Assembly (NCBI GenBank): GCA_942492965.1
Contig: OW818656.1
Coordinates: forward strand, 1,550,001 to 1,614,000
Length of the DNA: 64,000 nucleotides
Direction: 5' to 3'
DNA from: Sphingosinicella sp942492965
GTDB taxonomy: Bacteria > Pseudomonadota > Alphaproteobacteria > Sphingomonadales > Sphingomonadaceae
The stretch's first letter is position 1; each line of letters begins with the position of its first letter. The notes beneath the pieces are model-generated. The model made no database searches. It had not been told where the DNA came from and was given only the letters and a program-made list of their open reading frames with translations. Positions 55,258 through 62,869 of the stretch are shown in pieces. The translations under genes were made by a program, and so were the position numbers.

Positions 55258-56262
55258 ATGGATGCACGCCGCGCGGAACTGCCGAAGGGCAAGGATTTGC
55301 TGAGCGAGATCGACCGGCTGAAGCGGGAACGCAATGCCGTGATCCTCGCGCATTATTATCAGGAGGCCGCGATCCAGGACATCGCGGACTTCGTCGGCGA
55401 CAGCCTCGACCTCTCGCGCAAGGCCGCGGACACGGACGCGGACGTCATCGCCTTCTGCGGCGTGCGCTTCATGGCGGAAACCGCGAAGATTCTCTCCCCG
55501 CAGAAGACCGTGATCCTGCCCGATATGGACGCCGGTTGCAGCCTTGAAGACTCCTGCCCGCCCGAGCAGTTCAAGCGTTTCCGCGAGGCGAACCCCGATC
55601 ACATCGCGCTCACCTACATCAACTGTTCGGCAGCGGTGAAGGCGCTCTCCGACATCATCGTCACCTCGTCCTCGGCCGAAAAGATCATCAGCCAGCTGCC
55701 GCGCGACCAGAAGATCATCTTCGGGCCTGACCGGCACCTCGGCGGCTATCTTTCGCGCAAATTTGGCCGTGAGATGCTGCTGTGGCCCGGCGCGTGCATC
55801 GTGCACGAGGCGTTCAGCGAAAAGGAACTGCTGAAGCTGAAGGCGCAGCACCCCGACGCGCCCGTCGCCGCGCACCCCGAATGCCCCGGCAACATCCTCG
55901 ACCACGCCGATCTCGTCGGCTCGACAAGCGCGATCCTGAAATTCGCGCTCGAAAGCCCGGCCGACACGATCATCGTCGTCACCGAGCCGCACATCATCCA
56001 CCAGATGGAAAAGGCCGCCCCGCACAAGACCTTCATCGGCGCCCCCGGCGCGGACGGGAACTGCAGCTGCAACAACTGCCCGTTCATGGCGCTCAACACG
56101 ATGGAAAAACTCTACCTCGCACTGCGCGACCTCAAGCCGGTGATCGAGATGGACGAGGAGATTCGCTTGAAGGCGCTGAAGCCGCTGGAACGGATGCTCG
56201 CGATGGCGTCGTCGACCGTCGGGCAGGGCGACATTTCGAGCGTGCGCGTTACGGGAGATTGA
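55258..56262 (+). CDS. nadA: quinolinate synthase NadA
   Basis: A 334-residue iron-sulfur enzyme that condenses iminoaspartate with dihydroxyacetone phosphate to quinolinate in NAD synthesis. HYYQEAAIQDIADFVGDSLDLSR and CGVRFMAETAKILSP are typical; the three 4Fe-4S cysteines are Cys123 (INCSA), Cys209 (HPECP) and Cys271 or Cys274 of the CNNC segment. AGGAG precedes the ATG. nadC lies downstream after a peptidase gene; nadB is not in this window. Confidence 0.95.
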   Translation: MDARRAELPKGKDLLSEIDRLKRERNAVILAHYYQEAAIQDIADFVGDSLDLSRKAADTDADVIAFCGVRFMAETAKILSPQKTVILPDMDAGCSLEDSCPPEQFKRFREANPDHIALTYINCSAAVKALSDIIVTSSSAEKIISQLPRDQKIIFGPDRHLGGYLSRKFGREMLLWPGACIVHEAFSEKELLKLKAQHPDAPVAAHPECPGNILDHADLVGSTSAILKFALESPADTIIVVTEPHIIHQMEKAAPHKTFIGAPGADGNCSCNNCPFMALNTMEKLYLALRDLKPVIEMDEEIRLKALKPLERMLAMASSTVGQGDISSVRVTGD

Positions 56263-56281
56263 TGCACCGCGACATGAACGC

Positions 56282-56368
56282 TGTGCGTCCCTCGACTACG
56301 CTCGGGATGAAAGACCTCTGTACCTTGTAAAAACGTGCATCATCCCGAGCGAAGTCGAGGGACGCACA
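56282..56368. repeat. REP-type palindromic hairpin, copy 2
   Basis: Two 29-base arms at 56282-56310 and 56340-56368 with one mismatch, separated by 29 bases. The core GTCCCTCGAC and CTCGGGATGA is shared with 32294-32372. It lies between nadA and the S9 peptidase gene. The rest of the gap 56263-56466 contains nothing else recognisable. Confidence 0.85.
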
Positions 56369-56466
56369 CCCGTCCTGTCACGTTCAGCTTCCCCCCCCGA
56401 TTGACCCCGCCCCGAATCCGTTTCACTTGATGGGTCCGGCAACACACGTCTTGAGGACGAAACGCC

Positions 56467-58566
56467 ATGCGTTTTTACACCCTGTTGATGGCGGCTTTCA
56501 CTCTGGCGACTGCACCTGCTGCGCACGCGGCCGAAGACGATCCGAACCTCTGGCTTGAAGAGGTCGAGGGCGCTCGCGCACTCGATCAGGTGCGCGCGTG
56601 GAATGCCGCGACCGAGAAGCGCCTGCAGACGGAAAGCCCGGCGTTCAAGGCGCTGCAGGCCGAAATGCAGGCGATCCTTGAGGATGACAGCCGCATCGCG
56701 GTGCCCGAGGCGATTCTCGGCGACAAGGTGACGAACCTGTGGACCGATGCGGAGAACCCGCAGGGGCTCTGGCGCATCGCCGATCTCGACGCCTTCGCCG
56801 CCGGAAAGCCCGTGTGGCGCACGCTGATCGACCTCGACGCGATGTCGAAGGCGGACGGGCGGAAATGGGTGTGGAAGGGCGCGGCGTGCCTCGCGCCCGC
56901 TTATGCGCGCTGCATGGTCGGCCTTTCGGACGGCGGCTCCGACGCGCTCGTCTACCGCGAGTTCGATATGGACGCGGGCGCGTTCGTGAGCGGCGGCTTC
57001 GAAACGCCCGAGGCGAAGGGCGACGTCGCGTGGGTCGATCTCGACCGGCTGATGATCGCCACCGCGCACGGCGGCGATGTCACCGAATCCGGCTATCCGC
57101 GTCAGGTGCGCCTGTGGAAACGCGGCACGCCGATGGCGGAGGCTGCGCTGCTCGCCGAGGGCAAGGCCAGCGACATGGGCATGGATGCGAGCGCCAGCGC
57201 AGGCGATGGCCGCATGTGGCCGCGCATCACGCGCCACCCCGATTTCTGGACCGCCGAAACCTTCCACCTCAATCTCGATGGCACGCTCATTCGTTCGCCG
57301 CTGCCCGAGACGGCGACGATCGAGGACATGCTCGGCAGCCGCGTCGTCGCGCTGCTGCACAAGGATTGGGTTTACGGCGGCAAGACCTACGCGGCGGGTT
57401 CGCTCGTCGCCTATGACGCGGCGACGCTCATCGTCGGGCGCCCGGCGGCGGTCGAGCAGGTCTATGCGCCAACGGGCAAACAGGCGATCGAGGCTGTCGT
57501 CGCGGGCAGCGGACGCCTCTACGTGTCGCTGCTGGAGGATGTCGCCGGGCGGCTGATCGCGCTCACACCGACCGCAGCCGGCTGGACGGCGGAAACCGTG
57601 CCGGTGCCGCCGAACAGCGCGGTGACGCTCGCGGTGGCCGGGGGCGCGAACGACACCGCTTTTTACACGACCGAGAGCTTCGCCAGCCCCGAGACGCTGA
57701 TGGCGGTGCGCGGCGGCGGCGCACCCGCAGAGGTCGCCGCGCTCCGTGCGTTCTTCGATCCCGTATCGATTTCCGTCGCGCAGCGCTTCGCGACATCGAA
57801 GGACGGCACGCGCATCCCTTATTTCGTCGTGCGTCCGGCAGGCGCGAAAGACCCGCTGCCGACGATCATGCACGCCTACGGCGGCTTCCGGAGCGCGCAG
57901 AAGCCGACCTATCTTATCAAGAACCCATACCAAATCGGGCCGGGCGGGTTCATGTGGGTGAAGGACGGCGGCAGCTTCGTGATCGCCAACATTCGCGGCG
58001 GCGGCGAATACGGCCCGGCGTGGCACGAGGCGGCGCTGCGCGAGAAGCGGCAGAACAGCTTCGACGATCTCTACGCCGTCGCCGAGGATCTGAAACGCGC
58101 CGAGCTGACCTCTAAGCTCGCGGTTTCGGGCCGTTCGCAGGGCGGGATGCTTGTGGGCGTCGCGATGACGCAGCGGCCGGACCTCTTCGACGCCGTCATC
58201 ATGGGCGTGCCGCTCGCCGACATGCTGCGCTACAACAGGCTGCTCGCGGGCGCATCGTGGATGGGCGAATACGGCAATCCCGACGTGGCGGAGGACCGCG
58301 CGTTCATCGCGAAATATTCGCCTTACCAGAACCTCCGCGCAGGCGCGAAATACCCGCCCGTCATCATCTATACCTCTACCAAGGACGACCGCGTCCACCC
58401 CGGCCACGCCCGGAAGTATGCAGCTCGGCTGGCTGAGCAACACCACGCCTTCGACTACTTCGAAAACATCGAAGGTGGCCACGCCGGCACCGCCAACGCC
58501 GCCGAGCACGCCTACCGCGCCGCGCTGATGCTGGCCTTCGCGCGCCGCGAACTGATGGGGAAATGA
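56467..58566 (+). CDS. exported prolyl oligopeptidase family peptidase (S9)
   Basis: A 699-residue serine peptidase. Signal peptide at 1-21 (ending AAHA), WLEEVEGARALDQVRAWN at the start of the propeller domain, then the hydrolase domain. The nucleophile is the Ser in SGRSQGGML at about 557, with Asp in STKDDRVHPGHARKY and His in GGHAGTANAAEH. The Ser motif GxSxGG is intact. Probably periplasmic. The stop overlaps the ATG of nadC, so it is inserted in a NAD operon without obvious reason. Confidence 0.88.
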   Translation: MRFYTLLMAAFTLATAPAAHAAEDDPNLWLEEVEGARALDQVRAWNAATEKRLQTESPAFKALQAEMQAILEDDSRIAVPEAILGDKVTNLWTDAENPQGLWRIADLDAFAAGKPVWRTLIDLDAMSKADGRKWVWKGAACLAPAYARCMVGLSDGGSDALVYREFDMDAGAFVSGGFETPEAKGDVAWVDLDRLMIATAHGGDVTESGYPRQVRLWKRGTPMAEAALLAEGKASDMGMDASASAGDGRMWPRITRHPDFWTAETFHLNLDGTLIRSPLPETATIEDMLGSRVVALLHKDWVYGGKTYAAGSLVAYDAATLIVGRPAAVEQVYAPTGKQAIEAVVAGSGRLYVSLLEDVAGRLIALTPTAAGWTAETVPVPPNSAVTLAVAGGANDTAFYTTESFASPETLMAVRGGGAPAEVAALRAFFDPVSISVAQRFATSKDGTRIPYFVVRPAGAKDPLPTIMHAYGGFRSAQKPTYLIKNPYQIGPGGFMWVKDGGSFVIANIRGGGEYGPAWHEAALREKRQNSFDDLYAVAEDLKRAELTSKLAVSGRSQGGMLVGVAMTQRPDLFDAVIMGVPLADMLRYNRLLAGASWMGEYGNPDVAEDRAFIAKYSPYQNLRAGAKYPPVIIYTSTKDDRVHPGHARKYAARLAEQHHAFDYFENIEGGHAGTANAAEHAYRAALMLAFARRELMGK

Positions 58567-59408
58567 GCATGGAGATCGCAGGCTTCGACACGGACGCGTT
58601 CGTGCGCGCGACGCTTGCCGAGGATCTGGGCGCGGCGGGCGACATCACCTCCGCCGCGGTGATCCCGGCTGACGCGCGCTTCCACGGCGTGATGGACAGC
58701 CGCGACGCCATCGTCGTCGCGGGGCTCGACATCGCCGCCGCCTTCTTCCGGTCGCTCGATCCGGCGGTGGAGATCGAGATGCTGGCGAAGGACGGTGACC
58801 GTGTCGCTGCGGGCACGGACCTGATGCGCCTCTCCGGCCTCGCCCGCTCCATGCTCACCGCCGAGCGCTCGGCGCTCAACACCGTGCAGCACCTTTCGGG
58901 CATCGCGACACTCACGCGCCGCTATGTCGACGCCATTGCGGGCACGGGCGCGATCTTGCTCGATACGCGCAAGACCATCCCCGGGCTGCGGCTTCTCGAA
59001 AAATACGCGACACGCATGGGCGGCGCGCAGAACCACCGCATGGGCCTGTGGGACGCGGCGATGATCAAGGACAATCACGTCGCGGTGGCGGGCGGCGTGG
59101 GCGAGGCCGTGCGCCGCGCGAAGGACGCGGGTATCGCCAGCATCATCCTGGAGGTCGACCGGGTCGACCAGATCGAGGCGGGGCTTGCGGCGGACGCGAC
59201 GCACCTGCTGCTCGACAACATGAGCGTGCCGGACATTCGCGCGGCGGTCGCCCTCGTCGCGGGGCGCGTGCCCACCGAGGCCTCGGGCGGTGTCAATCTC
59301 GACACGATCCGGGCGATCGCGGAAACCGGCGTCACCTACGTTTCGGTCGGCCGGATCACGCAGTCCGCGCCCGCCGCCGATATCGGACTCGACCTTGCGA
59401 GCGCCTGA
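58563..59408 (+). CDS. nadC: nicotinate-nucleotide pyrophosphorylase (carboxylating)
   Basis: A 281-residue quinolinate phosphoribosyltransferase making NaMN from quinolinate and PRPP. LAEDLGAAGDITSAAVI, AERSALNTVQHLSGIATLTRRYVD, DTRKTIPGLRLLEKYA and MGAQNHRMGLWDA-type segments are the substrate-binding blocks; LLDNMSVPDIR and EASGGVNLDTIR complete it. ATG 58563 overlaps the upstream stop (ATGA); ATG 58569 is an alternative with better spacing from GGGGA. It follows nadA by way of the S9 gene. Confidence 0.94.
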   Translation: MSMEIAGFDTDAFVRATLAEDLGAAGDITSAAVIPADARFHGVMDSRDAIVVAGLDIAAAFFRSLDPAVEIEMLAKDGDRVAAGTDLMRLSGLARSMLTAERSALNTVQHLSGIATLTRRYVDAIAGTGAILLDTRKTIPGLRLLEKYATRMGGAQNHRMGLWDAAMIKDNHVAVAGGVGEAVRRAKDAGIASIILEVDRVDQIEAGLAADATHLLLDNMSVPDIRAAVALVAGRVPTEASGGVNLDTIRAIAETGVTYVSVGRITQSAPAADIGLDLASA

Positions 59409-60102
59409 GCGTCTGCTGCTGGCGCTCTGCCTCGCGGCCTGCGGATCGGCGGACGAGCCCGCCGAAACCGTTGCGGCGGAGTGCAACATCCCCAAGCGCA
59501 TCGACGTTCCGCGCGCGGCGAGCCTGCCGGACGCGATGCCCGACGCACCGGCAGCAGCCTATGTGCTTGCGATGTCGTGGTCGCCGGAATTTTGCCGATT
59601 CCGCAAGGATGCGGACGCCCACGAAGGCCAGTGCGCGGACAACGACTTCGATTTCATCCTGCACGGCCTTTGGGTGGACAGCGCTGCGGGCGCTTCGCCG
59701 CGTGCCTGCGCCGTGGCGCCGCCTGTCGGCGAAGCGCTCGTGCGCCAGCATTATTGCATGATGCCCTCCGCGCAGCTGATGCAGCACCAGTGGGCCGCGC
59801 ACGGCACCTGCGCCTTTTCGAGCGCGGAGGCCTATTTCGGTGCCGCGAAATCGCTGTGGGACGGCGTGAAGCGACCCGATCTCCGCCAGCTTCGCGGCGA
59901 GACGCTGACCGCCGGCATGGTGCGCGAGGCGTTCGTGAAAGCGAACATCGGCCTTCCTGCCGAAGCGATCGCCGTGATGGAGAACAACCGCGGCTGGCTG
60001 ACCGAAGTGCGGCTGTGCATGGACCTGGATTACAACTATGCGGCCTGCCGCACGCCCGGCGCGGCGGACGGCGCGCGCGTGCTTATCTGGCGCGGCGGGT
60101 GA
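59395..60102 (+). CDS. ribonuclease T2 family lipoprotein
   Basis: A 235-residue RNase T2-fold protein. From the TTG at 59395 it begins MRAPERLLLALCLAAC, a lipoprotein signal with Cys16 in a LAAC lipobox, so it is probably anchored to the outer or inner membrane facing the periplasm. CAS1 is FILHGLWV with its His; CAS2 reads MQHQWAAHGTC, with the second His kept but Gln and Ala where Glu and Lys are usual. Activity may therefore be altered. It overlaps nadC by 14 bases and DUF4112 at its 3' end. Confidence 0.78.
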   Translation: MRAPERLLLALCLAACGSADEPAETVAAECNIPKRIDVPRAASLPDAMPDAPAAAYVLAMSWSPEFCRFRKDADAHEGQCADNDFDFILHGLWVDSAAGASPRACAVAPPVGEALVRQHYCMMPSAQLMQHQWAAHGTCAFSSAEAYFGAAKSLWDGVKRPDLRQLRGETLTAGMVREAFVKANIGLPAEAIAVMENNRGWLTEVRLCMDLDYNYAACRTPGAADGARVLIWRGG

Positions 60103-60526
60103 TGGTGCCTTCCAGCACCGCCGTCTTCGGGTGGTGCCGATCGAGATGCGCCTTGATGATGCGGAGGTTGCGCGTGTTCGAGCGGAACAGCACGTCCATT
60201 GCGTCGCCCAGCAGCGGCACGAAGCCGATCGCGGTGTCGAACAGCGTGTTCCCCGCCATGCGGGCGATGTACCAGCGCGACATGCCGAGGTTGCGCGCTT
60301 CCCAGATGATGTAGGCGGACATCAGCCCGGCGAGAATGTCGCCGCCCACCGGGACAAGGCCGAGGATCGCATCGAGGCCGATCTTGTAGTTGATGCCCGG
60401 GATCGTGATCGACCGCTCCAACAGCTTTTCGAGCACCTCGACGCGCGCGCGCACGGCGTGCGGATCGCGTGCGTCGAGCCCTGCCCGGGTCATCGCCTCT
60501 TCAAACGCCTGCTCATTCACGCTCAC
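60083..60526 (-). CDS. DUF4112 protein
   Basis: A 147-residue membrane-associated protein with two amphipathic or hydrophobic segments (IGLDAILGLVPVGGDILAGLMSAYIIWEA and TLFDTAIGFVPLLGDAMDVLF), the repeated G-x-VPxxGD motif diagnostic of DUF4112. Function unknown, possibly linked to the cell envelope. It runs leftward and its last 20 bases overlap the RNase T2 gene. sodC starts upstream on the same strand without obvious coupling. Confidence 0.85.
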   Translation of the reverse strand: MSVNEQAFEEAMTRAGLDARDPHAVRARVEVLEKLLERSITIPGINYKIGLDAILGLVPVGGDILAGLMSAYIIWEARNLGMSRWYIARMAGNTLFDTAIGFVPLLGDAMDVLFRSNTRNLRIIKAHLDRHHPKTAVLEGTITRRAR

Positions 60527-60553
60527 CTTCAGCCTCCAAAGCCTGTGGCTGCG

Positions 60554-61084
60554 CTATTTGGTGACGACGGCCCCACATGCAAGACGCGGCCCTGCATTTC
60601 CGGCCGGGTCAGTGACGCCGTCGTCGGGCTTTGCATGAACGACGACCGCCGCGCCGTCGGTGTCGAGCACCGGCGTTTCGCCGCTGTAGAGCGTCGCGCC
60701 GTCGATACGGGCCTCGACGCGCCCGGTGCCGTCGGCGCCCACGGTGACGTTCGGCAGGTCGCCCTTGTGGTGACCGTGCTTCGCGCCGGTCGGGTTGAAG
60801 TGCGGCCCGGCGGACGTGAAGTCCGGCGGCGTGCAGAGGCCGATGGCGTGCACGTGGAAGGCATAGGTGCCGGAGGGCCAGCCTTCGAGCACGAGACCGA
60901 CATCGACGCCGCCCTTCGCCTCGGTGAGCACCGCGCGGCCCTTCGTGGCGCCATCCTTGTCGAGAAGCTGCGCGTAGGCCGCGGGCGGCAGCGCGGCGGG
61001 TGCGGCGGCGGGCTGCTCGGCCTTGCTGGCGCACGCAGCGGCAAGCATGGCGGCCAAAGGCACAAGGCTCGTGGAAAGGCGCAT
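60554..61084 (-). CDS. sodC: copper-zinc superoxide dismutase, lipoprotein
   Basis: A 176-residue Cu/Zn superoxide dismutase of the periplasm. Ligands are visible in FHVHAIG (two Cu His), the HFNPTGAKHGHHKGDLPN loop (bridging and Zn His with the Asp) and VVVHAKPDD (Cu His); disulfide Cys in GLCTPP and LACGAV. The N-terminus MRLSTSLVPLAAMLAAAC has a lipobox Cys, so it is anchored. The ATG at 61084 follows from the signal; 12 upstream codons are dropped. Protects from external superoxide. Confidence 0.9.
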   Translation of the reverse strand: MRLSTSLVPLAAMLAAACASKAEQPAAAPAALPPAAYAQLLDKDGATKGRAVLTEAKGGVDVGLVLEGWPSGTYAFHVHAIGLCTPPDFTSAGPHFNPTGAKHGHHKGDLPNVTVGADGTGRVEARIDGATLYSGETPVLDTDGAAVVVHAKPDDGVTDPAGNAGPRLACGAVVTK

Positions 61085-61153
61085 GATCGGTCTGTCCCCT
61101 GTGGTGATATGGCGGATCAACGCATTCTGGCGCTTAAGGTTTCGCGCACAACC

Positions 61154-62572
61154 TCAATCCATGGCCTTGACGATTTCCTCGACCATCTTCTTGGCGTCGG
61201 CGAGGAGCATCATGGTGTTGTCGCGGTAGAAGAGTTCGTTGTCGACGCCAGCATAGCCAACGCCGCCCATCGAGCGCTTGATGAACAGCACGGTCTTCGC
61301 CTTCTCGACGTCGAGCACGGGCATCCCGTAGATCGGCGAGGACTTGTCGGTCTTCGCCGCCGGATTGGTCACATCGTTGGCGCCGATCACGAACGCGACG
61401 TCGGCCTGGCCGAAGTCGGTATTGATGTCTTCGAGCTCGAACACCTCATCATAGGGCACGTTCGCCTCGGCGAGCAGCACGTTCATGTGCCCCGGCATAC
61501 GTCCCGCGACCGGGTGGATCGCATAGCGCACGTCGACGCCCTGATGCTTCAGCTTGTCGCCCATCTCCCGGAGTACATGCTGCGCCTGCGCCACCGCCAT
61601 GCCGTAGCCCGGCACGATGATGACCTTCTCGGCGTTCTGCATCAGGAACGCAGCGTCCTCGGCGGAGCCGCGTTTCCACGGCCGGTCGATGGCGGCGGCA
61701 GCACCTGCCGGACCCGCCTCCGCGCCGAAGCCGCCCGCGATGACGCTGATGAAGCTGCGGTTCATTGCGCGGCACATGATGTAGCTGAGGATCGCGCCCG
61801 ACGAACCGACGAGCGCGCCGGTGATGATCATCGCCGTGTTCTGCAGCGTGAAGCCCATCGCCGCCGCCGCCCAGCCCGAATAGCTGTTCAGCATCGAGAC
61901 GACGACGGGCATGTCCGCGCCGCCGATCGGGATGATGAGCAGGAAGCCGATCAGGAACGCAAGGCCGGTTACGGTCCAGAAAATCCAGGCGTCGGGCGAC
62001 GGTTCAAGCGTGAACCATGCGATGAGCCCGAGGATGCCGACCAGCGTGCCGAGGTTGATGACATGCCGCAGCGGCAGCAGGATCGGCGCGCCCGACATGT
62101 TGCCGTTCAGCTTCAGGAACGCGATGACCGAGCCCGAAAACGTGATCGCACCGATCGCGATGCCGAGACCCATCTCGACGCGGCTGACCGCGAAGATCTC
62201 GCCGTCTGCACCCGCGATGCCGAACGCCTGCGGATTGAGGAATGCCGCCGCCGCCACAAGTACGGCGGCCATGCCGACAAGGCTGTGGAACGCCGCGACG
62301 AGCTGCGGCATCGCGGTCATCGCGATGCGCCGCGCGACGATGAAGCCGACACCGCCGCCAAGGATGATCGCGGCTGCGATCTCGGGCAGCGAGGCGATCT
62401 CGTGCGTGGCGAGCGTCGTCGCCACCGCGAGCCCCATGCCGATCATGCCGTTGCGGTTGCCCGCGCGGCTGGTCTCGGGTGACGAGAGCCCCCGCAGCGC
62501 GAGGATGAACAGAACCCCGGAGACGAGGTAAGCGAGAAGCGCCCACGCGGGCACGGCGGAAACGTGTTCCAT
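61154..62572 (-). CDS. pntB: NAD(P) transhydrogenase subunit beta
   Basis: A 472-residue inner-membrane subunit. About nine spans fill the first 270 residues, then the NADP-binding domain III follows with IIVPGYGMAVAQAQ, the GxGxxxA fingerprint, RYAIHPVAGRMPGHMNVLLAEANVPYD and GANDVTNPAAKTD. It couples proton entry to NADPH production from NADH. It ends the three-gene pnt unit, starting six bases after pntAB's stop. Confidence 0.96.
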   Translation of the reverse strand: MEHVSAVPAWALLAYLVSGVLFILALRGLSSPETSRAGNRNGMIGMGLAVATTLATHEIASLPEIAAAIILGGGVGFIVARRIAMTAMPQLVAAFHSLVGMAAVLVAAAAFLNPQAFGIAGADGEIFAVSRVEMGLGIAIGAITFSGSVIAFLKLNGNMSGAPILLPLRHVINLGTLVGILGLIAWFTLEPSPDAWIFWTVTGLAFLIGFLLIIPIGGADMPVVVSMLNSYSGWAAAAMGFTLQNTAMIITGALVGSSGAILSYIMCRAMNRSFISVIAGGFGAEAGPAGAAAAIDRPWKRGSAEDAAFLMQNAEKVIIVPGYGMAVAQAQHVLREMGDKLKHQGVDVRYAIHPVAGRMPGHMNVLLAEANVPYDEVFELEDINTDFGQADVAFVIGANDVTNPAAKTDKSSPIYGMPVLDVEKAKTVLFIKRSMGGVGYAGVDNELFYRDNTMMLLADAKKMVEEIVKAMD

Positions 62573-62578
62573 CGGCGC

Positions 62579-62866
62579 CTAGCCCTTCTTCTCTTTTTTC
62601 TTGTACATCGCGAGCATCCGCTGCGTCACCGCGAAGCCGCCGAAGATGTTGACGCTGGCGAGCGCCACGGCGACGAGACCGAGCCACTTGGCAAGCCCCG
62701 AACCGGCCGCCAGTGCCGCGATCAGCGCACCCACGATGATCACCGAGGAGATCGCGTTCGTGACCGCCATCAGCGGCGTATGCAGCGCCGGCGTGACCGA
62801 CCAGACCACGTAATAGCCCACGAAACAGGCCATCACGAAGATCGACAGGATCGAAATGAAGTCCAT
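62579..62866 (-). CDS. pntAB: NAD(P) transhydrogenase subunit alpha, part 2 (membrane)
   Basis: A 95-residue membrane piece with three to four spans (FISILSIFVMACFVGYYVVW, TPLMAVTNAISSVIIVGALIAAL, LGLVAVALASVNIFGGFAVTQRML). In Alphaproteobacteria the alpha subunit is split: this part carries the membrane domain, the soluble part is PntAA. GFAVTQRML is the family end signature. It starts three bases after the pntAA stop. Confidence 0.95.
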   Translation of the reverse strand: MDFISILSIFVMACFVGYYVVWSVTPALHTPLMAVTNAISSVIIVGALIAALAAGSGLAKWLGLVAVALASVNIFGGFAVTQRMLAMYKKKEKKG

Positions 62867-62869
62867 GGC

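Noticed and set aside
56296..58509. 737-codon leftward open frame opposite the S9 peptidase
   Set aside because: No motif, composition typical of an antisense shadow; it begins in the REP hairpin.
60038..62482. 814-codon rightward open frame opposite sodC and pntB
   Set aside because: Antisense shadow of well-identified genes with no domain signal of its own.
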